In this document: in pieces, positions 49,656 through 60,085 of the stretch
How positions within the stretch are numbered: position 1 is the stretch's first letter
Layout: the number at the start of each line of letters is the position of its first letter
NCBI RefSeq assembly: GCF_954871325.1
Contig: NC_088775.1
Span: 3,023,473 to 3,087,472 of the forward strand
DNA from: Gordionus sp. m RMFG-2023
Taxonomy: Eukaryota > Nematomorpha > Gordioida > Chordodea > Parachordodidae
Length of the DNA: 64,000 nt
Direction of reading: 5' to 3'
Notes under the pieces: model-generated
The model's input: the letters and a program-made list of their open reading frames with translations, nothing else
Told to the model about the DNA's origin: nothing
Databases searched by the model: none
Translations under genes and position numbers: made by a program

Positions 49656-50153
49656 CAAATTTAATATTCTTATAATATTCACCAACTGCCTAACTTAATT
49701 TTTATAAAATATATGCTAGTGCTTGCTACCTACCTTTATCATTATTTCCTTCAATTTCTATTTGTACATTTTTTTCATGCTCAGACCTATTTATTTTGTA
49801 TATCTTCTGTTCTAAAGAAAAATGAAAAATATAAAATTAGATATATTAATTAAATTATATACCGTTTGTTTTCAATATCTTTGTCTTTGACTAAAAATTT
49901 CTCCATTTTTTATATTTTTTTTTGAATAATGTTAATGTACTCACAAGGAAAGGAAATTTTAAAAAAATTTATTTATAAAGTTTTATGTTGGAAAATTGAT
50001 ATTCAAATATTTGTAAAATTTTGATTTATAGGGGGGGGGGCGGGGGGGGGGTGAGTAAAATTTTTATTAGCTTAAAATGATATTTATGAAAACAGTCAAA
50101 TTTACAATGGGGGGGGGAAATTTCCCCCTTTCCCCCCATTGGTTACGCGCCTG

Positions 50154-50990
50154 GAAAGGGGGGTGGGTAGTTTTGTTAGAATATTTTTATTTTTTTGCAA
50201 AGCTCTGTAAAAAAAAGGTTTAACCTTGTAAACACAATTTGTAAAAAGTTCATAAAAAATATTATTAATAAATTAAATTTTGGGAAATGATTTTATAACA
50301 AAATTTCATTAAATATTTTTCTAAAACTTCATAATAAAAAAATTTGTTTGAATTATTAATATACTTTTTTTTTAAAAAACAATCAAATTAATTTTATTTA
50401 GAAATATAATGTGTAAATTGCTTTTAATATTCTTCATGCCGATGGTTGTGATCTTCTGCGATTATCACGGTAAAAAATCAATTATATTCTTTTATATTTA
50501 AATTAAGAGATGGAATGATAATTTTTGCGAAATATTTGATATTAATTACATTATGAAGAAGCAAAAAATTTAACCAATGTTTTATAGAAAATACAGTTTA
50601 TGCTGAGTTATTTTTCAACATTATTACTCAAATTTTTCTAGCTCCTCGAATTTCTGGATTAAAAATTCTGGCCATTAAATATATATTAATAATTAATAAT
50701 ATATGTATTTTTTATTGAAATTTATATTATTTTATCATTATAGAAATGAGATTTTATTATATAATTGTTTATTTATAAATGTTATTTTTAATACAAAAGA
50801 AAAGTTTCCTATGTTGATGGATAAAAATTAATTATTCATTTACTTATTTATATCGTATAATTAGTAATTTTTTAAAAATAAGAAATGGAAGGTAATTTCA
50901 AATTAAAATAAGTATATTAAAATATTGGCGATTCAAATTATTATAAAGTAACTCATAATTTGAGCTGTTAAAAGTGATAGTTTTCGGATA
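50154..50990 (+). repeat. S unit 3, downstream part
   Basis: Continues the S unit after the hAT: TTAGAATATTTTTAT, TTGCAAAGCTCTG, the signal exon, then ATTTCTGGATTAAAAATTC at 50,650 and AAGAAATGGAAGGTAATTCC-like sequence near 50,880, matching 18,070 in S unit 1. The acceptor CAG before ATTTCTGG is CGA here. Confidence 0.7.
50409..50469 (+). CDS. Signal-peptide exon S3, intact
   Basis: ATG then MCKLLLIFFMPMVVIFCDYH and a phase-1 G before the donor GTAAAA. This copy keeps its start codon and a strong hydrophobic core. It lies 6.3 kb upstream of the open module copies at 56.7-64.0 kb. Exon d there starts in phase 1, so splicing from this exon would give a secreted modular protein (inferred). The nearer S unit 4 has lost its exon. 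Confidence 0.5.
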
Positions 50991-51119
50991 ACAACTTGGG
51001 TTAGCCAATTTTTGAGCCAGCTAAAAATGGACTCTAACGGCTAAAAAATATACTAATTATGCAACTGTGCACAAAAATAATCTCCTGTGTTGCTTCAGTT
51101 TTTCTGCATCTACACAGCT

Positions 51120-51640
51120 AAAATGGTTACGAAACAACGGCTCATGCTGCCGGAATATATCTTCAAAATGAACTTTCAAATGCATATCTTATGAAAATAG
51201 ACTTTCGCAATGCCCTACATTGCACTCCATAGGAAACATTTTCTTATCGAATTTATTAGAAACTATGCTATTACGTAATATGTTACTACCAAGATTCTTC
51301 CCATCAACAATTTTGGGATCAAACTGCGAGAGGGACCTTAAAGGCCACTTTTATTTTCTCTAGGTCTTGATCATCAATTGCTAGTTCAATCTCCATGTGC
51401 GGTAGATGGAATGATACAAATATTGAATCGCCTGAAAAGATCGCAAAAGCATGCAACATTATAAGAGATGAGGGGGATACCCAAGCGGATTATCTTCTCC
51501 AATTCGGGTATGGTATCTTTATAATACGTGTGCGAATAAACATTTTTTTAAGAAGACCTTCTCGAGCCGTCAAAAACATTCGGAAACTCTTATATTCGCT
51601 TTCTGCTCACAAGGCGATTTCATAATTAAAAAAAACTTTC
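51120..51640 (+). pseudogene. LINE RT fragment, same group as 43 kb
   Basis: The reading contains HAAGIYLQNELSNAYLMKID followed by FRNALH, the family's region around the first catalytic Asp. Later MCGRWNDTNIESPEKIAKAC then NIIRDEG occupies the place of the YLDDGTIGG box with its helix; the catalytic LDD is changed to R-W-N-D. Multiple stops. It supplies the segment missing from the copy at 43.3-45.3 kb but is heavily decayed. Confidence 0.6.
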
Positions 51641-52198
51641 CCAACATTCCTAAAAATCTCTATGCCTTAAGATCCATAGTTATCTTCCAATTTATCGGAG
51701 AACCATAAGCATATCCAGGTTTTTTCTATGTTCAGGGAGGGAGAGGGAGTTATGTATAAAAATTTTGAATCATGGTAGTTAACATTATTTTCAAATTTAA
51801 TTAACTTTATTCCCCATTTGTATCAGCAAACCTTTGTTCTGGGATATTACCTGCATAGATCCCCTTGCCCCTTCTAATTATTTACATGACTTTTCTCAGA
51901 TCTGAATCATTAAAATGTCAAAAATATTCCTATCCGACAGGTTATAACTACTTTGTCCTCATCGTTACCATGTAATTCTACTCCTTTGGGGCAAGGCTTG
52001 AATCTTTCTAAATTGGTTGTCCATAAAGAAGAAAAACTTACTCCCCATTTTATAAACATTTAAACTAAATATCGCTATCACAATAATTCGGTCCTATGCC
52101 TAAATGTCATTCACTATTTAATTTGCTTTTTCGGAAAAAAATAATTATATATGAAGAGAACAGCTTAATTGTAATTCGACACTTGGACTTTTTGAATA
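51641..52198. other. Intergenic DNA with a possible hAT end near 51,713
   Basis: GCATATCCAGGTTTTTTCTA then a GGGAGGGAGAGGGAG run (about 51,710-51,751) resembles the left end of hAT 3 (GCGTATCCAGGATTTTCCTA then G-run). A matching other end was not found. Nothing else is recognisable. Confidence 0.35.
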
Positions 52199-52665
52199 CA
52201 TTCCACGTCAAATCGATCACGATTCGGCCGACCCCTTTTAAAATTGTTAAAAATTTCTGAAATTATTTAGATAGGTAAAAGAGTGAGAAAACCGTTTATT
52301 TTAGCTAGCTAGCACACCTGGTTCTCGAGATATAGGGGCTCAAAGGTACAAATAAGAGCCACTTTGGAACTTGTAAAATTTGTAAAATGCTTATATCTCA
52401 AAAACTATTTATAGTAAAAAAAATTATAATGTATCATTTGTAAAAATTCTCTAATGAGCTAACAAAGAATAATAAATATTGGCGCCATTATAGGCTTTTA
52501 TCATCCGGTTTACCTAAATTGCTTTACCTGTTTTTTTAAGCAAAATAGTGAGTTTGTTTTCGATTTTTTTTTATTGCTTTTTATTTGCTAAATATATATA
52601 CAATATCAAAACCTTGGCGACGACTCCAAAAATTGATGAAAAAATAGATGGCGCTTTATGAAATT
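52199..52665 (+). repeat. Left terminal inverted repeat of the 52-54 kb element
   Basis: Pairs with 53,610-54,122 on the other strand. Confidence 0.75.
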
Positions 52666-52908
52666 ACGGATTATGGTTAAAATTTTGATGCTAACTCATT
52701 AATAACCAGATATTTTCACTTTTATACTAAAAATTTTGATTTTTTATTAAATATACTAATTAACTGAGGAGCAGAGTGGGCATATGCCCATTAGACCTTA
52801 ATTAACAAATTTCCAATAATAAATATCTTTCATATAATTTTTTTAATTTTTAAGGTGCCTACAATTTTATCGAATTTTTTATCATTTGATGAAGTTAATG
52901 GTATAATT

Positions 52909-53340
52909 TTAGTCGTTAAAACATTTTTTTACTTTCGAATATCTCTTTTCAAATAAGCGTTTTATTTTAATGAGAGATACCCCATTTGATTGTAGGTATA
53001 TATTAATGTTATCAATAGTCTCTTGATTTATAAGAAGGGGAGAATCAACATCTACATTGTTATTTGAATTATAAGGAATGTTTGCTAATTTTTGTTGCCA
53101 TGATGAGCATATTAACATATCTAAATTGAATGGTAAATTTTTTTGCGTCATCCCGGATAGAATCTTTCTTAGATTCTCGCGATAATAAGCATGTCTCTGT
53201 AGATTAAATGGGTGTAACATTTTAATATTTGGTAAGTCAACCTGTGATGTAGAATAAAATTTTAATTGATCTACACCTAGAATACATGTTTTTGCACTCT
53301 CCAAATCCAGATTGTTATTGGTAGACAGACGATAAAATTA
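52909..53340 (-). CDS. Uncharacterised protein of the 52-54 kb element
   Basis: An open frame of 131 codons by its first usual start, extendable upstream to about 53,340 (RLSTNNNLDLESAKTC) without a stop. Features: LGVDQLKFYSTSQVDLPNIK, NLQRHAYYRENLRKILSG, LDMLICSSWQQKLANIPYNS and a basic C-terminus (LFEKRYSKVKKCF). There is no signal peptide, membrane segment or domain I recognise. It is the only gene inside the element, so it is either the remains of its transposase or an accessory gene. It is short for a transposase and probably truncated. Confidence 0.45.
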
Positions 53341-53609
53341 ATCTGAACGGACAGGTTAAAAATCGTTTTAAACAATTTTTTTTGTAAAATATAATCGAAT
53401 ATATGCTTAATAAAATATTCGTTTACTGCAGCTGTTATATATTATCAAGCTAATAAGTCATTCGCTCGCTATAATAGCAAAGTAGAGATCTAAAAAATGT
53501 AAAACATTTTTAGGATAGTGGGAGGGGGGGGGCAGAACTGGAAAATTTTATCACAATTCTTATAAACGTATCAATATTTTTATTTTCCTTAAAAATATAA
53601 TTTTTCAAC

Positions 53610-54122
53610 CATTAGCGCCATCTACTTTTTTCTACAATTTTTGGTAAAAATGTATATTATGGAAAAGTTGATAGCGTCGCCAAGGTTTTGACATCTTATA
53701 TATATTTGTAATAGGTGTCTAAATAAAAAACAAAAAAAAATTCGAAAACAAACTCACTATTTTGTTTAAAAATACAGGTAAAGCAATTTAGGTAAACTGG
53801 ATGTTAAAGCATATAATGGCGCCAATACTTAATATTTTTTGTTAGCCTATTAGAGAATTTTTTTACCTACAAAATGATATATTATAATATTTTTTACTAT
53901 AAATAGTTTTTGAAATAGAAGCATTTTAAACATTTTACAGATTCCAAAGTGGCTCTTTTTTGTACCTTTGAGCCCCTATATCTCGAGAACCAGATGTGCT
54001 AGCGAGCTAAAATAAACGGCTTTCTCATTCTTTTATTTATCTAAATAGTTTCAAAAAATTTTAACAATTTTAAAAGGGACCGGCCGAAAAAGTACCTTTT
54101 TTGATCTATTTGACATGGAATG
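53610..54122 (-). repeat. Right terminal inverted repeat of the 52-54 kb element
   Basis: The reverse complement of the left arm. DNA from 54,123 to 54,769 shows no gene. Confidence 0.75.
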
Positions 54123-54769
54123 AATGGCCCATACGATGTTTATAATATTTCTTTTATTCAATTTATTATTTAATTCAAGATGTGATAGGTCTATAAATGC
54201 CATTCTGAGATATAATTTAACATATTAGTAATTCATATATATGTTTTAAAGTAATGATTGCAATGCTATGCCGGAGATATTTTGTTTCAAGAGCTCATCT
54301 CTTTATATTGATATATTTATTAGAGCAAATAAATTAAGACATAAAATCGAATAATGGGAGGTATAAAATCAATATAAGTAAGTGTTAAAGTAAAGAATAT
54401 AATATAATATGATTGCACATTCTAATAAATTTGATTAATTTTTTTAAATTTTTTATAATTCCTTGGAATTATAGCATATAATTCGTGTAGACCTTTTATA
54501 TTTATTTACATAAAATTTAGCTATGAATTAAAAATTATAAATCATGTTGCCTCAAAATCACGAAAAAATGTAAAAAAAAATATAGAAAGTTTCAAAGAAT
54601 TTAATTTGTCCATTTTAGCTAAAATCTCGAAAATGTCAATAAGTTGCTGATATCAGTTTCTGAACAAAGATTGATAATAAATAAATATTAATACCTTAAA
54701 ATCCTTCATTAAAATTTGCAATTTAATTATATATATATATTTAATATTTACCAAATATCTGAAATCGCC

Positions 54770-55098
54770 ATTATTAGCTATAAAAATCAAAAAATTTAAA
54801 AAAAATCCGGGCCGGGTTTGAAATTTTATTTAAAAAAAATCAGGGCCGATCTATGCAAATAATACCTCTGCAAGTTTCTGATTTTTATTTTATTTGCAAT
54901 CTGTAAAAAAAATAAAAGGCTGTATTTTTTTTTATCTCGTAATATTTTTTCATAATTTTTAAAAAGTACAATAACCTTATTTTTATACACTAGTTAACAA
55001 ATTTCTGGGAAAATTACTCATTTTTATTAAAAAATAAAACATCTATTACAAAATAAAATATAAAATAATTTAGATATTATAAATTAAATTCTGGGAAA
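54770..55098 (+). repeat. S unit 4, truncated before its signal exon
   Basis: Matches S units 1 and 2: TCGCCATTATTAGCTATAAA, CCGGGCCGGG boxes at about 54,808-54,850, CAAATAATACCTCTGCAAG, GCAATCTGTAAAAAAA, TTATCTCGTAATATTTTTTC. It stops at TTCTGGGAAA (55,089-55,098), about 130 bases before the position of the signal exon, where the hAT-derived element begins. Confidence 0.7.
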
Positions 55099-56303
55099 CA
55101 TAGGCGTAGCCAAGGATTTTCCTAAGGGGGGGGGGGGGGTAAATTAAAAAATTTTGGGGGCTTCGCCCCCAGACCTTATTTTGGGCGGGCCTTCAGCATG
55201 CTTTTGCCCGGCATTCGGCCAAGTTACCTTACTCTATATAGTCATAAAATACTTTTACAAGATAGGAGGTTAATTTTATTAAAAAAAATAAGCCTGTAAC
55301 AAATGTGGAATATATTTTTAATAGTTTATATAAAATATAATAAATTACTTGTATATACATTAAAATAAAAGCATGGCAATAATTTATTCCAAACAAGTAT
55401 AAGAAATTTAATTATAAAAAGTAAGTAGATATATAGTTTATATTCCTTTATTATATAGATGGTTACAAAATACTGGGTAAACTTTTGCAGACATATTTGA
55501 CAGATAGAGAATATATTACAGTTAATATTAACAAATTTTACTAATCAATGCTCTTGATCATAAATATAGCAACAATTTTAATTCAAGTATTTAACGCCAT
55601 CTATTTATTTTGATTAAAAATGATATTAAAATTAATCTTCATATTATTTATTTCACAATGTCTTTAAATGATATTTTCTGATGTCCTTATCAATATTTTA
55701 TAATTTTCTGTAAAATATATAATTCGCTATATTGGTAAAAATTACTTGATTGTCATATGATATAAAATTAGATATACTGTAAATCTACGACATACAATAT
55801 TCCACTGTTTGTATTGTGCTTTAATTTTTTTTATTTGATTTATGAATTAATTTTATCGTTTTGTAATTATATTTTAATTTTATTAAGATAAATAAATTAA
55901 AATTACACACTTTATAAAAAATTATATTTGATATATTATATTACTTAGTAATTCTATGGATCTATTATTAATTTATCATTAATTTCACTTTTGTTTTAAG
56001 ACTTATCTTTGGCTTATATTCCATTTTTTAAAAAACATTTTAGTTCACTTTTTTTATATACAAATGCTTTTTTCCAAAAATGTATAAATTATGATGACTA
56101 GTTTTATAAAAAAATATCAACTTTCCATTCTTTCTTTCAAATTATTGTTTAAGATATATGCATACTAGAGGGTCAGCAAGTGGGGGCGAGGACTATGGGG
56201 GATATTTTTTGTTAGCTTAAAATGATATTCACAAAAAGTGATAAATTTCTGAAGGGAGGGGGAATTTGCCTTTATCCCTCTCTCCCCCCTGGCTACGCCT
56301 ATC
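55099..56303. mobile_element. Non-autonomous hAT-derived element, no TSD
   Basis: Left end CATAGGCGTAGCCAAGGATT followed by a G-run (55,127-55,139) and GGGGGCTTCGCCCCC; right end CCCCCCTGGCTACGCCTAT. Just inside the right end, TGTTAGCTTAAAATGATATT matches the hAT 3 and hAT 1 ends. The interior (1.2 kb) has no transposase. No target duplication is seen, and the two flanks come from different parts of the module locus: S unit 4 on the left, a c-to-d intron on the right. Confidence 0.8.
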
Positions 56304-56727
56304 GTCTTTATATTATAGTATAATTATCATTTATTTAAAAAATTAGTTTTGTTTATATGAAGAAGCCTTTCCCATTTTATGGGTTAATACAGTTTACCAT
56401 ATGGTCGATAGTGATATTTTTATATTAACTTTTAAAATTGGATTATACAAATTTTTTTAAATAGACAGGTCATATTAATTGGCAAATTGTTACTTTTTAA
56501 ACGCGAAAAATATCTCAAATATAGTCAAAATAATGCCTTTCTTTCAATAAATATTAGACATCCTGAGATTTTAAAATTTATATGATATAGTCTATTCTTT
56601 GTTACCTCATATATAGAATAAGGTTGCAGTCCAATTATAAGTTGTGATAATTCTTTAAGAAAATTTATTTTACAAATAATATATAGCATGATTTAAAAAA
56701 TTATCATATAATTATTATCATATTTAG

Positions 56728-58669
56728 GTAAAGAGCTTATCAAAGATTTGTGCTATGTTAAAGAGGATGGCAAGAGTAATATAAAGGAATTCTTTGCTTC
56801 TAAAAAGCTTGATGAACTGTAATATATTTATAGAATAATAGAAAAAAAAGAGTTTTTAAATATACTTAGATTGTTTTTCAAAATTATCTATATGTTTTTT
56901 TAAAACCATGTAGTTAAAAAATATCACCATAAATCCAGCGTATAACTTTAAACTTAATTAGCCTCCATTTACCTAATTGTTTGTTAGATTAGTTTTTTTT
57001 TATTGCGATTTGCAAAATTATTTGATTCTAAAATTTGAATCTCGAATATAAATAGGAGAAATATATTATCGGTCGATAATTTATATCTAAATTATAAAAC
57101 TGCTAAATTTGTTTCTGGATTACAATTTTTGAGCCTTAAATTGTGAAAGTTATTTATTTCTTATCTCGATTAACTATTTGTTTTTATAAAGAAAATAACT
57201 CCATTTAATATAAAATAAATTTTTTTTTTATATAAAGTGAACCGGTTTACTTGTATAAAGAAGGAGACAGTGTTGTATTGAAATTTGATCGAGAAGATGT
57301 TTTCAAGAATGAAAATTTCTTTTACGACTATAAATTCCTAATTCATTGGCTATCTATAAAAACTAAAGACCTTAGCGTTAAAAGCGATGTAAACATAATA
57401 GATTTTTAATCGATATGGTGTTTTCTGTGAATCAGAAAAAGGTTTTATTATATAAAATCTTCACGGAAAACCCTGAAAGAACCTTTACACGAACATAGTA
57501 AAATCTAGTAAGAGTTAACCTCTAACAAAATATACCCTCAAATTTAGTTTAACACTTATTTACATTAACTATAATACGATTAGCCGAAACACATGTTTAT
57601 ATTAAATTCTATCACGAATTTATTATGTATTAAAATATTTAATTAATAAAACATTTAAAAAATATATTCAAGTAAATTATACCAAATCATAATGAGATAA
57701 AATATTACCGAAAAATTTAACGTTAGATCTCGGGCTTCGAACAGAACTGAACCGATATGAATATCTTCACGAAAACTGAAATGGAGCAAAACCTTTATTA
57801 AATTTTAACCTAAAAACGAAACAAATCTAATATCCTTAACGGTTCGAAGCCCTGGTTATATCAGAGAGAAGATAGAATGAAATATTTTATATAATATATA
57901 TTGATATAAATACAAATTGAAAAGCGCTATTCAGAATATTTAATTAATTATTACACTTATTTAATTTTAGATAAGCATAAAAAATACTTTATCATCATCT
58001 TCTGACTTGACTCTATGTATTATTGATTTTAGTAATGATAACATAGTCAGTGACGATTGCGACTTTTCAAACAACATAACATTTGTAATATTAATTATTT
58101 TATTTTTTTACTAATACTAAAACAAACATATTATAATATTGTTGCAAATGATAAATTCTAAGATATTTTTCAATTTCTTATACCCCTCTTTAATCTTTTT
58201 TATCTTTAAGGCAATAGAAATTTAAGACTTAATATTTATTATGGGAAACAAATTTTGGACAAATGTATATATATTTGAATTAATAATCCATCATCTGATA
58301 ATCTTAAAATTTTGGCTTATTTAAAAAGTAGATATTATCAGACATAGCTCTATAGTTTTTATGAAAATGAGTTGGAAACAGATATATATTTATTAGATAA
58401 GGGAGCTTAGTTTGTTAGTACTATTTTTAAACAAATAATTATATATTTTTTCAATACAATACATTATTAATTAATATTTATTTGTTGCAACACTTTTTAG
58501 AGTGAAATAGTACAGGATGGTAACGATGTAGTTTTAAAAAATGTTGGCAAGGATGGAATTATGGTCAACGTCGCAAGATATCCCAACTCATTTTTATATT
58601 ATATAAGTAATAATTTAGAAGTGACTGGAGACACTCATGTAATAAATTATGTTCTCAAGACATGTAAAG
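56728..58669 (+). CDS. Module family, block 2, type-1 module (exons d, a, b, c), open
   Basis: Exons: d 56,728-56,818 (KELIKDLCYVKEDGKSNIKE), a 57,238-57,388 (EPVYLYKEGDSVVLKFDRED, IHWLSIKTKDLSVKSD), b 57,971-58,084 (LTLCIIDFSNDNIVSDDCDF) and c 58,501-58,669 (SEIVQDGNDVVLKNVGKDGI, RYPNSFLYYISNNLEVTGD, VLKTC). Every acceptor and donor is canonical GT-AG and the phases chain 1-2-0-0-1 with no stop, giving about 174 residues. The CT|GTAATA donor of exon d also reads as CTG-TAA if unspliced, so d could be a terminal exon instead. The alternating hydrophobic strands with Gly-Asn-Asp turns suggest a beta-rich extracellular domain, possibly Ig-like (speculative). Not recognised as any named family. 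Confidence 0.7.
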
Positions 58670-60085
58670 GTATATTATATTATAATTTATATATAAGTTT
58701 ATCATTATATGTATATTAATATTAATTCTAATTTTATATATGTCAGCGTCAATGTGTTTTTTTCTGCATTGTTATTTTTACAACCTTTAAGACATTATTT
58801 GTGATCCTTTTTTTTTTAAATTAAAAAAATCCTGATTTTATCGGAAATATATGCCGTCATATTTGGAATGCGTACCCTATAAATTTTAGACCATTTTCCT
58901 ATGAAACTTTAAATTTAATATAATTTATATTATATTATCCATATTTTTTTAAATATAAATTACAATTATTAGCAAAATTGTTTACAATTCATAAGATAGG
59001 TATTCCAAACATGATGGCTATCTTTCCGGTTCAAACAGATTTTTCAATTTAAAAAAATACATGCTCAAAAAATGACTTGAAGTTGAAAAAAACACATTGA
59101 CGCTAACATATATAAAAAAAAAAAACTATACCACCTATTAAAATTATATAAAATCTGAATGTTTTCCTGCATTTATTAATAAAATAATATCCACCATTCT
59201 ATTGATGATTGAAACATTTTCATAAGAATAAAAAAATATACTGTCTCTCTTTCTCATTATTAATAAATAAGGATACTTTGCTATAAACTGCGTTATATTT
59301 ACTTTTTAGTCACACTTTATTATTACAATCTTTTTTTTTAAAATTTATCTTTATAATATATTAAATTTTCTTTCATCTGATATCCTGTCGAAAATTTTTG
59401 AACATATTTTTTTTATAACTCCCATTACTTCCCTATCCTCATGATCTGGATCCAAGGACATAGAGCGCTGATAAATTTAATTAATATTCTGACAAAATTT
59501 AAAAAAATTTCCATACAACCTTTCTTTGAAATAAAAACTCACTTTTTCAAAATTATTCCAAAGTCCAAAACTCATCAAAAATGCCTAAATTTCAAAGTCA
59601 TATAAATACTGGGCTAAACAATTATTAAAAATTTTAATATCTTTCTAATCGATATTTTAAATAATGTCCTTTAATTATTATAAAAATTAGATTGTTTATT
59701 TCTTAAATGAATAAGCATCTCCCATTTTATGGGTTAATACTGTTTCACATGTGGTCGACAAATTGTCAAACTAGACAGGTCAGATTAATGGGTAATAAAT
59801 AAATACTTTATAAACATTATAGCTAAAAATATCTCAAATATAGTGTCAAATATGTCTTTATTAACAATATCATAGATTTTTTATGTAAAGAATAATTTTT
59901 GGCATACCTTTATTGTCTTTAAATAAATATCAGTCATCCTGAGATTTTAAAATTTATATAATGTATTCAATTCCTTGTTAGCTTATATATCCAACGATAA
60001 ATTGTAATTATTTAAGGAAATTTATTTTGCAAATAATATATAGCATGATTTATAAAAAATATCATATTATTATTATCATATTTAG

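Larger units (their letters stand above)
46580..50153 (-). mobile_element. hAT element 3, TSD GAAAGGGG, inserted in S unit 3
   Basis: Left end CAGTGGCGTATCCAGG; right end, reversed, CAGGCGCGTAACCAATGG. A perfect 8-base duplication GAAAGGGG flanks it (46,572-46,579 and 50,154-50,161). G-runs occur inside both ends (46,607-46,618; 50,031-50,050; 50,109-50,117). Just inside the left end TTCGCCCCCAAACCC and GGCCTTCGGCCAGC can pair with nearby G-rich words. The pre-insertion site is seen in S unit 1 (16,938-16,965, AGAGGGAAAGATTAGAATAT). It is 3.57 kb and the parent family of hAT 1. Confidence 0.95.
52199..54122. mobile_element. Second small transposon with about 0.5-kb terminal inverted repeats
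   Basis: The ends read CATTCCACGTCAAATCGATC and, reversed from the right, CATTCCATGTCAAATAGATC. The inverted repeats run about 470-510 bases (52,199-52,665 and 53,610-54,122) and share GGTTCTCGAGATATAGGGGC, AATATTGGCGCCATTA-like words and GCGACGACTCC-like words. The centre holds one gene remnant (52,909-53,340, minus) and a G-run at 53,520. The outer motif ATTCCAyrTyAAAT is shared with the 19-21.7 kb element, which suggests relatedness though the inner repeats differ. The target duplication is unclear. Confidence 0.75.

Noticed and set aside
49398-49685. 95-codon minus-strand frame with an internal repeat
   Set aside because: Produced by the 108-base tandem duplication in hAT 3; no family resemblance.
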